Source: Polaribacter atrinae
Lineage (GTDB): Bacteria; Bacteroidota; Bacteroidia; Flavobacteriales; Flavobacteriaceae
Direction of reading: 5' to 3'
Assembly (NCBI RefSeq): GCF_038023995.1
Contig: NZ_CP150660.1
Location: 3,408,501-3,472,500, forward strand
Length of the DNA stretch: 64,000 nucleotides
Shown: one piece after another, positions 56,150 through 64,000 of the stretch
How the letters are laid out: each line of letters starts with the position of its first letter
Numbering within the stretch: the stretch's first letter is position 1
The notes under the pieces: model-generated
What the model was told of the DNA's origin: nothing
Seen by the model: the letters and a program-made list of their open reading frames with translations, nothing else
Databases searched by the model: none
Made by a program: the position numbers and the translations under genes

Positions 56150-57523
56150 TTAACTTTTTTTATCGTTCTCTCTATCTTTAAACCATTGATCAAAACTTTT
56201 CTCTGGTCCTAAAGGTAAATCTCTGGTATGTCCCCAAACATTTGGTTTAGAGTTAATCATAGCTTTTGGTAAATTTCTTAAAGACCAACGTGCAATTTTA
56301 CCGACAGTTTCAAAACGATTTGGGTGTGCAAAAATATTCCCCATTGCCTTCATGGCTTGTTTTTTAACAAACGGTTGAGGTGTTTCTTTGGTGATTATTT
56401 GTCGCCATTTGTACAACTGCGAATGAATATCGATTTTTACAGGACATACATCGGAACAAGAGCCACATAAAGTGGATGCAAACGGAAGTGTACTGTGTTT
56501 TGTTAAATCTTTTCCTGGTGATAAAATAGAACCAATTGGTCCCGGAATGGTAGCATCGTAACTATGACCGCCACTTCTTCTGTAAATAGGGCAGGTGTTC
56601 ATACAAGCACCACAACGTATACAGTGTAAGGATGCTCTAAAGTCTGGTCTACTTAATTGTTCAGATCGTCCGTTGTCTACAATTACAATGTGCATTTTTA
56701 CACCTTTTCTCGGTTTTTTAAAGTGAGATGAATACGTGGTTATTGGTTGTCCAGTAGCAGATCTTGCCAATAATCTTAAAAATACGCCCAAGTGTTCTTG
56801 TTTGGGAATTATTTTTTCTACGCCCATACTAGCAATATGCACAGGAGCTAAATGAGCGCCCATATCTGCATTTCCTTCATTGGTGCAAACCACAAATCCT
56901 CCCGTATCTGCCACGGCAAAATTAACACCAGTAAGTGCTGCATCTGCTTGAATAAATTTTGTACGAAGATGTTTTCTAGCTTCACCTGTTAAGTATTGTG
57001 GATCTCCATCACAAGGTTTTGTACCTAAATGTTCTTGAAATAATTCATCTACTTCATGCCTGTTTTTATGAATTGCAGGCAATACAATATGACTTGGCGT
57101 TTCTTTTGCTAATTGTACAATGCGTTCTCCTAAATCGGTATCTATAACCTCAATTCCATCTGCTTCCAAACATGGATTCAAATGGCACTCTTCGGTTAAC
57201 ATCGATTTACTTTTTACAATCTTTTTAGCGTTATTTTCTTTAAGAATTTGAAGTACAATTTTATTGTGTTCATCAGCATCTGCCGCCCAATGAACTTGTA
57301 CACCATTTTTTTTTGCGTTTTCTTCGAACTGAATTAAATAGTTGTCTAAGTTAGACAGCATGTGTGCTTTAATTCCGTGGCCTAGGTTTCTTAATTCTTC
57401 CCAACCTTTTACATTATGAACAGATAGATCTCTTTTATGACGTACAAACCACAAGGCTTTGTCATGCCAGTCAACCCTTTTTTCGTCTTTATTAAAAATA
57501 CTTGCTAATTTTGAATGACTCAT
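56150..57523 (-). CDS. lutB: Lactate utilisation protein B (iron-sulfur oxidoreductase)
   Basis: 457 residues. N-terminal LUD-like domain (TGVNFAVADTGGFVVCTNEGNADM in pieces) followed by a ferredoxin-like module with two 4Fe-4S motifs, CIRCGACMNTCP and CGSCSDVCPV. The C-terminal tail has RWSLRNLPKAMINSKPNVWG. Acts with LutA and LutC in lactate oxidation. Spaced 12 nt from lutA. Confidence 0.93.
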   Translation of the reverse strand: MSHSKLASIFNKDEKRVDWHDKALWFVRHKRDLSVHNVKGWEELRNLGHGIKAHMLSNLDNYLIQFEENAKKNGVQVHWAADADEHNKIVLQILKENNAKKIVKSKSMLTEECHLNPCLEADGIEVIDTDLGERIVQLAKETPSHIVLPAIHKNRHEVDELFQEHLGTKPCDGDPQYLTGEARKHLRTKFIQADAALTGVNFAVADTGGFVVCTNEGNADMGAHLAPVHIASMGVEKIIPKQEHLGVFLRLLARSATGQPITTYSSHFKKPRKGVKMHIVIVDNGRSEQLSRPDFRASLHCIRCGACMNTCPIYRRSGGHSYDATIPGPIGSILSPGKDLTKHSTLPFASTLCGSCSDVCPVKIDIHSQLYKWRQIITKETPQPFVKKQAMKAMGNIFAHPNRFETVGKIARWSLRNLPKAMINSKPNVWGHTRDLPLGPEKSFDQWFKDRENDKKS

Positions 57524-57535
57524 TTTTATAGTATT

Positions 57536-58273
57536 TTATATGTTACTATTTAAAATTTCTGCGATATGCAAAACTTTTAAAGGTTGCTTATTTCTGTTAA
57601 TCAATCCTTCTAAATGCATTAAGCAAGACGTATCTGTTGCGGTAATTACTTCTGCGCCACTATTTAAATGATCTTGAATTTTGTCTTTTCCCATTTTAAC
57701 AGAAATGGCTTCTTCTGTAACAGCAAATGTACCTCCAAAGCCGCAACATTCGTCGTTTCTACTAAGTGTTGTTAATTCGGCACCTTTTACTTCTTGTAGC
57801 AATTCTTCTATATAAGAATATTTTTCACCAACAACTTCAGAACAAGAACCTAAACGCAGCCCTCTTAGACCATGACAACTTTTATGAACGCCAATTTTGT
57901 GGGGAAAAGCAGCGCCTACATCTTTTATTTTTAGGATATTTAAAATAAAATCACACAATTCATATACGTTATCTCTCACCTTTGTTACTTCAGTTGTTTG
58001 AGGAATAATATTGTAGTGCTTTTTTACATGATATGCACAACTTCCCGAAGGAGTAACAATATAATCGAACTCTTTAAAATTGTCTACAAAGTTATTACAA
58101 GCACCAACAGATTCATATTCATAACCTGAGTTTGCCATCGGTTGACCACAACAGGTTTGCCCTGACGGATAGCCAACGTCAACATTTAATTTTTCTAAAA
58201 GTTCTATAGTTGCAATTCCAACTTGTGGGTATAACTGATTGATGTAACAGGGTATAAAGAGACCTACTTTCAT
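57536..58273 (-). CDS. lutA: Lactate utilisation protein A (CCG-domain Fe-S protein)
   Basis: 245 residues with the two CCG-domain motifs of LutA/GlcF-type proteins: TCCGQPMANSGYE and ECCGFGGTFAV, which bind a cubane-type cluster. Starts KVGLFIPCYINQLYPQVGIATIELLE (in pieces). Part of the LutABC L-lactate oxidation complex. Follows fucP by 30 nt, so all four genes are likely one transcript. Confidence 0.93.
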   Translation of the reverse strand: MKVGLFIPCYINQLYPQVGIATIELLEKLNVDVGYPSGQTCCGQPMANSGYEYESVGACNNFVDNFKEFDYIVTPSGSCAYHVKKHYNIIPQTTEVTKVRDNVYELCDFILNILKIKDVGAAFPHKIGVHKSCHGLRGLRLGSCSEVVGEKYSYIEELLQEVKGAELTTLSRNDECCGFGGTFAVTEEAISVKMGKDKIQDHLNSGAEVITATDTSCLMHLEGLINRNKQPLKVLHIAEILNSNI

Positions 58274-58303
58274 GTGTGTTAATATTAAAAATTATATCAA
58301 TTT

Positions 58304-59602
58304 TTATTTATAAATTTTCATTGTTCTATATCCGTAAAGTGCAATAAAACAAAAACAGATAAAAGGTAATATAAATGAAAAGTTGACTCCGCTAAACGGA
58401 CCAATTTTTTCCATATCTATCATTAATCCTTGTAAAATTGGCATTAAAGCACCACCAACAATAGCCATAACTAATCCTGCAGCTCCTAAAGCAGAATCTT
58501 CTTCACTTAATCCGTCTAAGGCAATTCCGTAAATAGTTGGGAACATTAAAGACATAAATGCTGAGGTTGCTACCAGTAAGTATAAACCTGTAATTCCTTC
58601 AATTAAAATAACTCCAGATATGGTTACCATCGCACAAAGTGCGAAAATCATCAGTAATTTTTTTGCATTGATATATTTCATTAAAAAAGTACTGATAAAC
58701 CTACTTCCTAAGAAAATAGACATGGCAATAATATTATAATTTTGTGCTTCTGCCTTCGAAATTCCTAAATTTCCTGCATACTGAATGATAAACGTCCAAC
58801 ACATAATTTGAGCAGCCACATAAAACAATTGTGCTAAAACACCTTCTTTGTATTTTCCGTTTTTAAACAATCTTTTAAAAGAATCTGCGGCACTAGAGTA
58901 AGTTGTATTTGCACTTCTTTTTGGCATTTTAGTTACGGCAATTAAAACAAGCATTGCAATCACAACAAAGCCAAGAATTACATACGGATTTCTAATAATT
59001 GCTAAATCATGCGTTCTAATAACTGCTTTTTGAGCTTCATCTAGCGTGCTAAAAATTAACTCACCAGCTTCATTTCTTTTATCAGAATCTAAGGCAACCA
59101 AAATAAATTTTGATGCTATAAACATTCCGAATAAAGAGCCAATAGGATTAAATGCTTGTGCTAGATTTAAACGCTGTGTTGCGGTGCGTTCATCCCCCAT
59201 AGAAAGGATGTACGGGTTTGCGGTAGTTTCTAAAAAAGCCAATCCGAATGTTAAAATATATAACGAACCTAAAAAGAAGCCAAAGACTTCAAATTGTGCT
59301 GCCGGAAAAAATAATAAGGCTCCAATAGCATATAAAGATAAACCTAAAAGAATTCCTTTTTTATAGCTGTATTTTCTTACAAATAAAGCGGCAGGAATTG
59401 CCATTGTAGCATAGCCTCCATAAAAAGCAAGTTGCACCAAAGCAGCTTTGGCAGTAGAAATTTCCATAACGGTACCAAATGCAGCAACCATGGGATTTGT
59501 AATATCATTGGCAAAACCCCAAAGAGAAAAAAGTGAAGTAATGATAATAAAAGGAATTAAAACCTCCTTGGAAACTACGGGGATTTTTTTTGACTCAGCC
59601 AT
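58304..59602 (-). CDS. fucP: FucP-like sugar:H+ symporter (MFS)
   Basis: 432 residues from ATG 59602 (MAESKKIPVVS); an in-frame ATG at 59638 lies in a terminator stem and is rejected. Twelve helices of the FucP subfamily: SLFSLWGFANDITNPMVAAF, YGGYATMAIPAALFVRKYSY, LAFLETTANPYILSMGDE and RLNLAQAFNPIGSLFG. FucP imports L-fucose; close relatives take L-rhamnose-like or other deoxy sugars and glucose/galactose. With aldA and lutABC the context favours L-fucose or L-rhamnose. Confidence 0.85.
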   Translation of the reverse strand: MAESKKIPVVSKEVLIPFIIITSLFSLWGFANDITNPMVAAFGTVMEISTAKAALVQLAFYGGYATMAIPAALFVRKYSYKKGILLGLSLYAIGALLFFPAAQFEVFGFFLGSLYILTFGLAFLETTANPYILSMGDERTATQRLNLAQAFNPIGSLFGMFIASKFILVALDSDKRNEAGELIFSTLDEAQKAVIRTHDLAIIRNPYVILGFVVIAMLVLIAVTKMPKRSANTTYSSAADSFKRLFKNGKYKEGVLAQLFYVAAQIMCWTFIIQYAGNLGISKAEAQNYNIIAMSIFLGSRFISTFLMKYINAKKLLMIFALCAMVTISGVILIEGITGLYLLVATSAFMSLMFPTIYGIALDGLSEEDSALGAAGLVMAIVGGALMPILQGLMIDMEKIGPFSGVNFSFILPFICFCFIALYGYRTMKIYK

Positions 59603-59620
59603 AAATAAAGTTTTAATTTT

Positions 59621-59685
59621 AAAAAAAAAAGGAAGCACTTTTAAAAGATCTATAACTTGGGGGGATCTTAAAATAAAAGTGCTTC
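59621..59685 (-). terminator. Strong intra-operon terminator between aldA and fucP
   Basis: GAAGCACTTTTA (59632-59643) pairs with TAAAAGTGCTTC (59674-59685) and the inner AAGATC (59645-59650) with GATCTT (59664-59669). Ten A bases at 59621-59630 give a U10 tract on the minus strand. It ends 19 bases before the fucP ATG, leaving little room for a separate promoter. Confidence 0.9.
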
Positions 59686-59702
59686 TAATGTATTATGAGA
59701 TA

Positions 59703-61142
59703 TTACCTGTATTGTGCGTATATAACTTTGGTTTGTAAATATTCTTCCATACCATGTTTACCATCTGCACCACCTAAACCAGATTTTTTCCAACCAGCAT
59801 GAAAACCTTGAATAGCTTCAAAATGCTCTCTGTTGATATAGGTTTCACCGTATTGTAATTCTTCTGCGGCATGCATTACTTTATTAAAGTTTTCTGAGAA
59901 TATAGAAGATGTTAATCCAAATTCACAGTCATTAGCTAAAGCAATTGCTTCATCTAAAGTACCAAATTTCATAACTGGTAAAACAGGTCCGAATACTTCT
60001 TCTTGAATAATCTGCATGTCTTGTTTTACGTTGGTTAATAAAGTAGGTTGATAAAAATATCCTTTATCAAATTGTGAAGATCTAGATCCACCAACTAATA
60101 CTTCTGCTCCTTCTTTTTTAGCATATTCTATCATTTCAGAAACTTTATCTAGTTGCGCTTTAGAAACCAAAGCACTCATATCTGGATTGTTCTCAGAAAA
60201 TGCATCTTCTACTTTAAGATCATTTATTTTAGAAGTTATCATTTCTAAAAATTGATCGTGAATAGATTCTTCTACATACACACGTTCTGCACAGTTACAT
60301 ACTTGCCCGCTAAAAATAAAACGAGAGCTTACTACTGCGTTTACAGCCAATTCTAAATTAGCATCTGCACACACAATAGCAGGCGCTTTACCACCTAGCT
60401 CTAAAGAAACTTTAGTGATGTTTTTAGAGGCAGCTTCCATAACCATTTGACCAGCACCAACACTACCAGTTAAGCTAATAATACCTGTAATAGGACTCTT
60501 AGAGAGTGCATTACCTACAATGCTACCTTTACCACAAACATAATTTAATACACCTGCAGGAATCTTTATTGCTTCTATTAATTTAGCAAATTCCATAACA
60601 GTGTTAGGCGCAATAGAACTTGGGTTTATGACACAAGTATTTCCTGTAATTAAAGAACCAGCTACTTTTCTTGCCATTACAAAAAATGGAAAGTTCCAAG
60701 GTAAAATACCTACAGCTACTCCAATGGGTGCCTTGTGTAAAAAGATGTGTTCTTTGCTACGATCACTTTGTATAATTTCTCCTTCTATTCTTCTTGCAAA
60801 ACCTGCGTAATAATCAAAATAATCTGCAGTAACATCAATTTCTACTTGTGCTAAGCCAATTACTTTTGCTTGTTCTGCAGCTAAAGTTCTTGCTAAAAAA
60901 ACTCTGTTTTCACGAATAACAGTGGCCATTTTAGTTAAATAATTAGCCCTTTGAATTGCAGGAAGTGATTTCCAAGCGTGTTGAGAAGCTTGTGCTGCTT
61001 CTAAAGCTAATTGAGCATCCTTAACACTACCTATAGGCATTAATGATAAAACTTCTTCGGTACAAGGGTTTAAAATTTCAATTACTTCTGTAGAGGTAGA
61101 CTTTACAAATTTTCCGTTGATATACTGTTCAAATTGCTGCAT
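59703..61142 (-). CDS. aldA: Lactaldehyde/aldehyde dehydrogenase, AldA-like
   Basis: 479 residues. NAD-dependent oxidation of L-lactaldehyde to L-lactate in fucose and rhamnose catabolism. ALDH motifs: SLELGGKAPAIVCADA (general base Glu), FSGQVCNCAERVYVEESI with the catalytic Cys in GQVC, and LTSSIFSENFNK. The C-terminus YGETYINREHFEAIQGFHAG, then WKKSGLGGADGKHGMEEYL, is remarkably like E. coli AldA, not like betaine or succinate-semialdehyde enzymes. First gene of the aldA-fucP-lutABC group. Confidence 0.92.
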   Translation of the reverse strand: MQQFEQYINGKFVKSTSTEVIEILNPCTEEVLSLMPIGSVKDAQLALEAAQASQHAWKSLPAIQRANYLTKMATVIRENRVFLARTLAAEQAKVIGLAQVEIDVTADYFDYYAGFARRIEGEIIQSDRSKEHIFLHKAPIGVAVGILPWNFPFFVMARKVAGSLITGNTCVINPSSIAPNTVMEFAKLIEAIKIPAGVLNYVCGKGSIVGNALSKSPITGIISLTGSVGAGQMVMEAASKNITKVSLELGGKAPAIVCADANLELAVNAVVSSRFIFSGQVCNCAERVYVEESIHDQFLEMITSKINDLKVEDAFSENNPDMSALVSKAQLDKVSEMIEYAKKEGAEVLVGGSRSSQFDKGYFYQPTLLTNVKQDMQIIQEEVFGPVLPVMKFGTLDEAIALANDCEFGLTSSIFSENFNKVMHAAEELQYGETYINREHFEAIQGFHAGWKKSGLGGADGKHGMEEYLQTKVIYAQYR

Positions 61143-61728
61143 AAAATATTTTTTAGTTAATTGTTTTTATAATGTATGAAGTCAAAAAAATAAGATAATT
61201 TTTAAACTTCTTCTGCTAGTAATCTGTTGGCTAAAAAAAGCCACCAAGCAAACTTATAAATATAACTGAGTAAAATTTTATCCATAATATGCAATAATAT
61301 GTATAATTTAAACATATATGCATTTTTATAGGCCATCTAACCTTCTAAAAAATTACTTGCAGAGGTGTTTTATTATGAATATAATAGAGGCTTGATTTAT
61401 GTATTTTATAGACTTTGTTGTTTTATAAAATAAAATTATTTAAGAAGAAATTTTATTCTTTTAAATAAGGTTGAATTAATTATATTCTAATTTTAAGAAT
61501 ATTATAGATACCGATTTTTATCAGATCTTTTCAATCTATGTAGGAGTTTGAAACTCGATATTATTAAAAGTCGTTAAGGTTGTGGTAAAAAAAAAGTCCT
61601 TCAGATAAGTTGATATCCTAAGAGTTTTTATTTAAAAAAAACATACAATTACTTAGATGAATATTGTCTTTTTAATAATACTGGAATTAAAGAATTATTC
61701 TTTTAGAAAGTAAATGTTAAGAGTGGCA
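61143..61728. other. 586-base intergenic region upstream of aldA
   Basis: Candidate promoter region of the aldA-fucP-lutABC group. Minus-strand TAAGTTTG (61256-61249) fits the -7 consensus but lacks a TTG at -33. An inverted repeat GAGTTT-G-AAACTC lies at 61544-61556. No gene recognised. Confidence 0.4.
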
Positions 61729-62616
61729 TTAATTCTTGTAAATGAAATTCCAATCTAATAGTGCGTAATGCTTTTTTAAATATGCTTTTACAGTAACAAT
61801 ATCGTCTTTAGAAGATAAATCTGGTACGTGTTCGGAAAGTGGAATTCCTACAACTTTATTGGTAGTTTCTGTAATGTAATTTAAAAGTGAAGTTTGCATT
61901 TCCTTTTCATTTCTAATAGGATGCACGGGGCAGTTCTTTAAAAAAGGATAAAATTCTTTTCCATCAAATTTAAAGATATTCATACTTACTCTTAGTTTAC
62001 CGTCTCTGTCATAAAAATTAGGCACTTCTTTTTCAGAAGGTTTTTCAAGAATATTGATAAGGTTATTTTCTGCATTTAATTTGGTTAAAGCAAATTTAGA
62101 AATTCGTTCTAACGGAAACTCTAAAGTGTCTCTATTATAACTGATAAAAGCATTTTTATGTTCAGTTTTTCTAAGTAAGCTCAATGCTTCTGTAGAGTAT
62201 AAATTATCGCTATTGCAAACCGTATAAAATTGATTGTTCAATTCTGGAAATTGTTCTACAGCTTGCAAAAGAGCATCTGCAGTACCAAAAGGTTTAACCC
62301 TGTCTTTAGGTATGTATTGTATTGGAAAAGATATGTTTAATCCGTTAAAATCGTTGTTTTTATCTTTGCTTCCATAAAACTCTTTAAACAAACCACCTTT
62401 TTCATTGATAACAATATAGATGTTTTTGTAACCCGCTTTTTTTGCATTGTATAACAGATAATCTAACACAGGTCTCCCTGTATTATCTAAACTAATTAAA
62501 CTTTTACTTCTGTTGTTTGCTTGTGCAGTTTCATCAGAATTTATGGTTTTAGAAGTTGCTGGTTTTTTCATTCTAGAAGAAGCTCCGCCAGCTAATATTA
62601 TCAAGTTATTGTGCAT
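61729..62616 (-). CDS. Sugar-phosphate nucleotidyltransferase family protein
   Basis: 295 residues. NTP-transferase fold: LIILAGGASSRMKKP (nucleotide loop G-G-x-S-S-R), SLISLDNTGRPVLDYLLYNA, and PFGTADALLQAVE with DNLYSTEALS as the Mg/sugar region. Members make NDP-sugars or activate phosphorylated sugars or cofactors. The insertion of a polar stretch between the loop and RSKSLISLDN is longer than in RfbA or GlmU. Substrate unknown. Confidence 0.78.
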   Translation of the reverse strand: MHNNLIILAGGASSRMKKPATSKTINSDETAQANNRSKSLISLDNTGRPVLDYLLYNAKKAGYKNIYIVINEKGGLFKEFYGSKDKNNDFNGLNISFPIQYIPKDRVKPFGTADALLQAVEQFPELNNQFYTVCNSDNLYSTEALSLLRKTEHKNAFISYNRDTLEFPLERISKFALTKLNAENNLINILEKPSEKEVPNFYDRDGKLRVSMNIFKFDGKEFYPFLKNCPVHPIRNEKEMQTSLLNYITETTNKVVGIPLSEHVPDLSSKDDIVTVKAYLKKHYALLDWNFIYKN

Positions 62617-62683
62617 GTAAATTAGTGTTTTTTTTTGACTTTTTAAAAGTAATCAATTCAAGTTAAAATTGTATTTTTATTTT

Positions 62684-63286
62684 ATGGATTTATTTTCTTC
62701 AGAAAGAATAAAAAATATTTTACCGTTTGATGGAGTTACAAATTATTACGGAATAATTTTAAATGCAAAGCAGTGTGCGTTTTATTATCAAAAGTTATTA
62801 GAAACCATTCAGTTTAAAAATGATGAAGCTATTGTTTTTGGTAAAAAGATACTTACTAAAAGAAAAGTAGCTTGGTATGGAGAGTCTGAATATTCTTATA
62901 CCTATTCTAAAGTAACAAAAACAGCCAATATTTTTACCAAAGAATTGCTAGAACTTAAAGAAATAGTAGAGCAAGAAAGTGGAGAAACTTACAACGCTTG
63001 CTTGTTAAATTTATACCATTCTGGTGATGAAGGAATGGCATATCATTCTGACGGAGAAAAAATGCTGAAGAAAGACGGAGCTATTGCTTCTTTGTCTTTA
63101 GGAGCAGCACGTAAGTTTTCTTTTAAGCACAAAGAGAACAAACAACGAATAGATATTATTCTAGAGAAAGGTAGTTTACTGGTTATGAAAAAAGGAACAC
63201 AAACCAATTGGTTGCACAGATTACCGCCAACTAAAAAAGTAAACTCACCTAGAATTAATTTAACTTTTAGAACGATAGAGCTCTAA
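62684..63286 (+). CDS. AlkB-like 2-oxoglutarate/Fe(II) dioxygenase
   Basis: 200 residues from ATG 62684 (MDLFSSERI); an in-frame ATG at 62669 gives a less likely MYFYF extension. AlkB-type demethylases repair alkylated bases in DNA or RNA. The Fe(II) site HxD is in AYHSDGEKML, and the 2-oxoglutarate arginine in SPRINLTFRTIEL; other conserved text is KRKVAWYGESEYSYTYS and ASLSLGAARKFSF. Divergent from the nucleotidyltransferase gene, 67 nt apart. Confidence 0.88.
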   Translation: MDLFSSERIKNILPFDGVTNYYGIILNAKQCAFYYQKLLETIQFKNDEAIVFGKKILTKRKVAWYGESEYSYTYSKVTKTANIFTKELLELKEIVEQESGETYNACLLNLYHSGDEGMAYHSDGEKMLKKDGAIASLSLGAARKFSFKHKENKQRIDIILEKGSLLVMKKGTQTNWLHRLPPTKKVNSPRINLTFRTIEL

Positions 63287-63288
63287 TA

Positions 63289-63996
63289 TTAATTGTCTAT
63301 TTTTTTAATAAAATCATCTCTGTAATTTAACCCAATAGGAATCCAATTATTATCAATAATAATTCTATTTCTCTGTACAGAGTAAATGTGTTTTAAAGAA
63401 ACAATGTAGGATTTATGAACACGTATAAAATTTAATTTACCTAATTTTTCTTCAAAACTCTTAAGGCTACTTAGTGTTAAAATAGGTTTTTCTCTATGGG
63501 TGTGTATTTTAATATAATCTTTTAAAGACTCTATATATTTTATATCTGCTAAGTTTATTTTTAAATTCTCGTATTCAGATTTTACAAAAATAAATTCTGG
63601 AGTTGTCTCTAGATTTGTAATAGGTGTTTCTTCTTCCGTTTTAACCTTTAATAAACTTTGTGCTCTTGTAGCTGCTTTTAAAAATCTATGAAAAGGAATG
63701 GGTTTTACAAGGTAGTCAATAGCGTTTAAATTAAAACCTTCTACGGCATAATGAGAGTAAGCGGTTGTAAAAATAAACAGCGGTTTGTTGTCTAAAGATT
63801 TTATAAAATCGATTCCAGAAAAATCTGGCATTTCTATATCTGTAAATATTAAATCTACTTTTTGTGTTTGTAAAATGGTGGCTGCTTCAAAACCATTAGA
63901 GCAAGAACCTACCAATTCTAAAAACGGAACTTTAGAAATAAAGTCTTCTAATAATTCTAAAGCCAGCGGTTCATCATCAATAATTATGCACTTCAT
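63289..63996 (-). CDS. LytTR-type response regulator
   Basis: 235 residues, complete. Receiver domain: MKCIIIDDEPLALELLEDFI, phosphoacceptor Asp in DLIFTDIEMPDFSG, signalling Lys in YLVKPIPFHRF. A linker precedes a LytTR DNA-binding domain (IKYIESLKDYIKIHTH, EKLGKLNFIRVHKSYIVSLKHI in pieces). Such regulators are usually paired with a LytS-type histidine kinase, which would lie beyond the right edge of the window. The gene ends 3 nt from the convergent dioxygenase stop. Confidence 0.93.
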   Translation of the reverse strand: MKCIIIDDEPLALELLEDFISKVPFLELVGSCSNGFEAATILQTQKVDLIFTDIEMPDFSGIDFIKSLDNKPLFIFTTAYSHYAVEGFNLNAIDYLVKPIPFHRFLKAATRAQSLLKVKTEEETPITNLETTPEFIFVKSEYENLKINLADIKYIESLKDYIKIHTHREKPILTLSSLKSFEEKLGKLNFIRVHKSYIVSLKHIYSVQRNRIIIDNNWIPIGLNYRDDFIKKIDN

Positions 63997-64000
63997 TTTT

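Noticed and set aside
59603..59638. Upstream ATG for fucP
   Set aside because: It lies inside the intra-operon terminator; MAESKKIP at 59602 is a better start.

Overview
The window is an A+T-rich stretch of a chromosome from the phylum Bacteroidota, most likely a marine member of the Flavobacteriaceae (Polaribacter/Tenacibaculum-like; the genus is an inference). Supporting signs are two SusC/SusD outer-membrane pairs, Bacteroidota-type promoters (TTG about 19 nt before TAnnTTTG), little use of Shine-Dalgarno sites, S14 and L36 lacking zinc ligands, and several Bacteroidota-typical families (DUF4369, DUF2490, a lipoprotein-rich proteome). No tRNA, rRNA, CRISPR array, insertion sequence or prophage was recognised.

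Layout. (1) 1-11310, minus strand: two tandem SusC-SusD nutrient-uptake pairs (the first SusD runs off the left edge) and an Omp85/TamA-like outer-membrane protein. The second SusC has ATA where its paralogue has the ATG start. (2) 11487-29015, plus strand: the str, S10, spc and alpha ribosomal-protein genes as one block (rpsL-rpsG-fusA-rpsJ, rplC to rpsN, rpsH to rplQ including secY, infA, rpmJ and rpoA). It has promoters before rpsL and rplC, a probable third before rpsH, and several structured untranslated segments. (3) 29111-34089, plus strand: separately terminated metabolic genes carA, eno, gltA and an amidinotransferase/DDAH-like gene. (4) 34254-39851, minus strand: a DUF4369 lipoprotein, a DUF819 membrane protein, a DUF2490 protein, and a very tightly packed operon: SPFH protein, DUF4177-like protein, PH-like membrane protein, alpha/beta hydrolase, small ribbon-helix-helix protein. 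The last two small genes are 52 and 54 codons. (5) 39974-47438: an S1/P1 nuclease, a TlpA-like thioredoxin with a frameshifted redoxin partner, a DEAD-box helicase, a DsbD-like reductase and a class V aminotransferase. (6) 47606-54964: a sulfatase interrupted by two in-frame stop codons, an EamA transporter, two GNAT acetyltransferases, a META-domain lipoprotein, a membrane-anchored FMN glutamate-synthase-like protein and an unknown exported protein. (7) 55556-61142, minus strand: aldA-fucP-lutA-lutB-lutC, which reads as the lower end of deoxy-sugar (L-fucose or L-rhamnose) catabolism: uptake, L-lactaldehyde to L-lactate, L-lactate to pyruvate. (8) 61729-63996: a sugar nucleotidyltransferase, an AlkB-like dioxygenase and a LytTR response regulator.

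The most interesting signals are untranslated. The rplC operon starts with a roughly 230-nt leader holding a 16-codon ORF that runs into a terminator-like hairpin with a U8 tract. The promoter of that operon is nested inside the terminator of the previous one. A similar promoter/terminator overlap precedes rpsH. In the alpha segment each long spacer (before rpsK, rpsD, rpoA and rplQ) holds a nested hairpin without a U-tract. These are candidate autoregulatory or processing elements. All structures were found by reading complementarity by eye; none was folded or aligned computationally.
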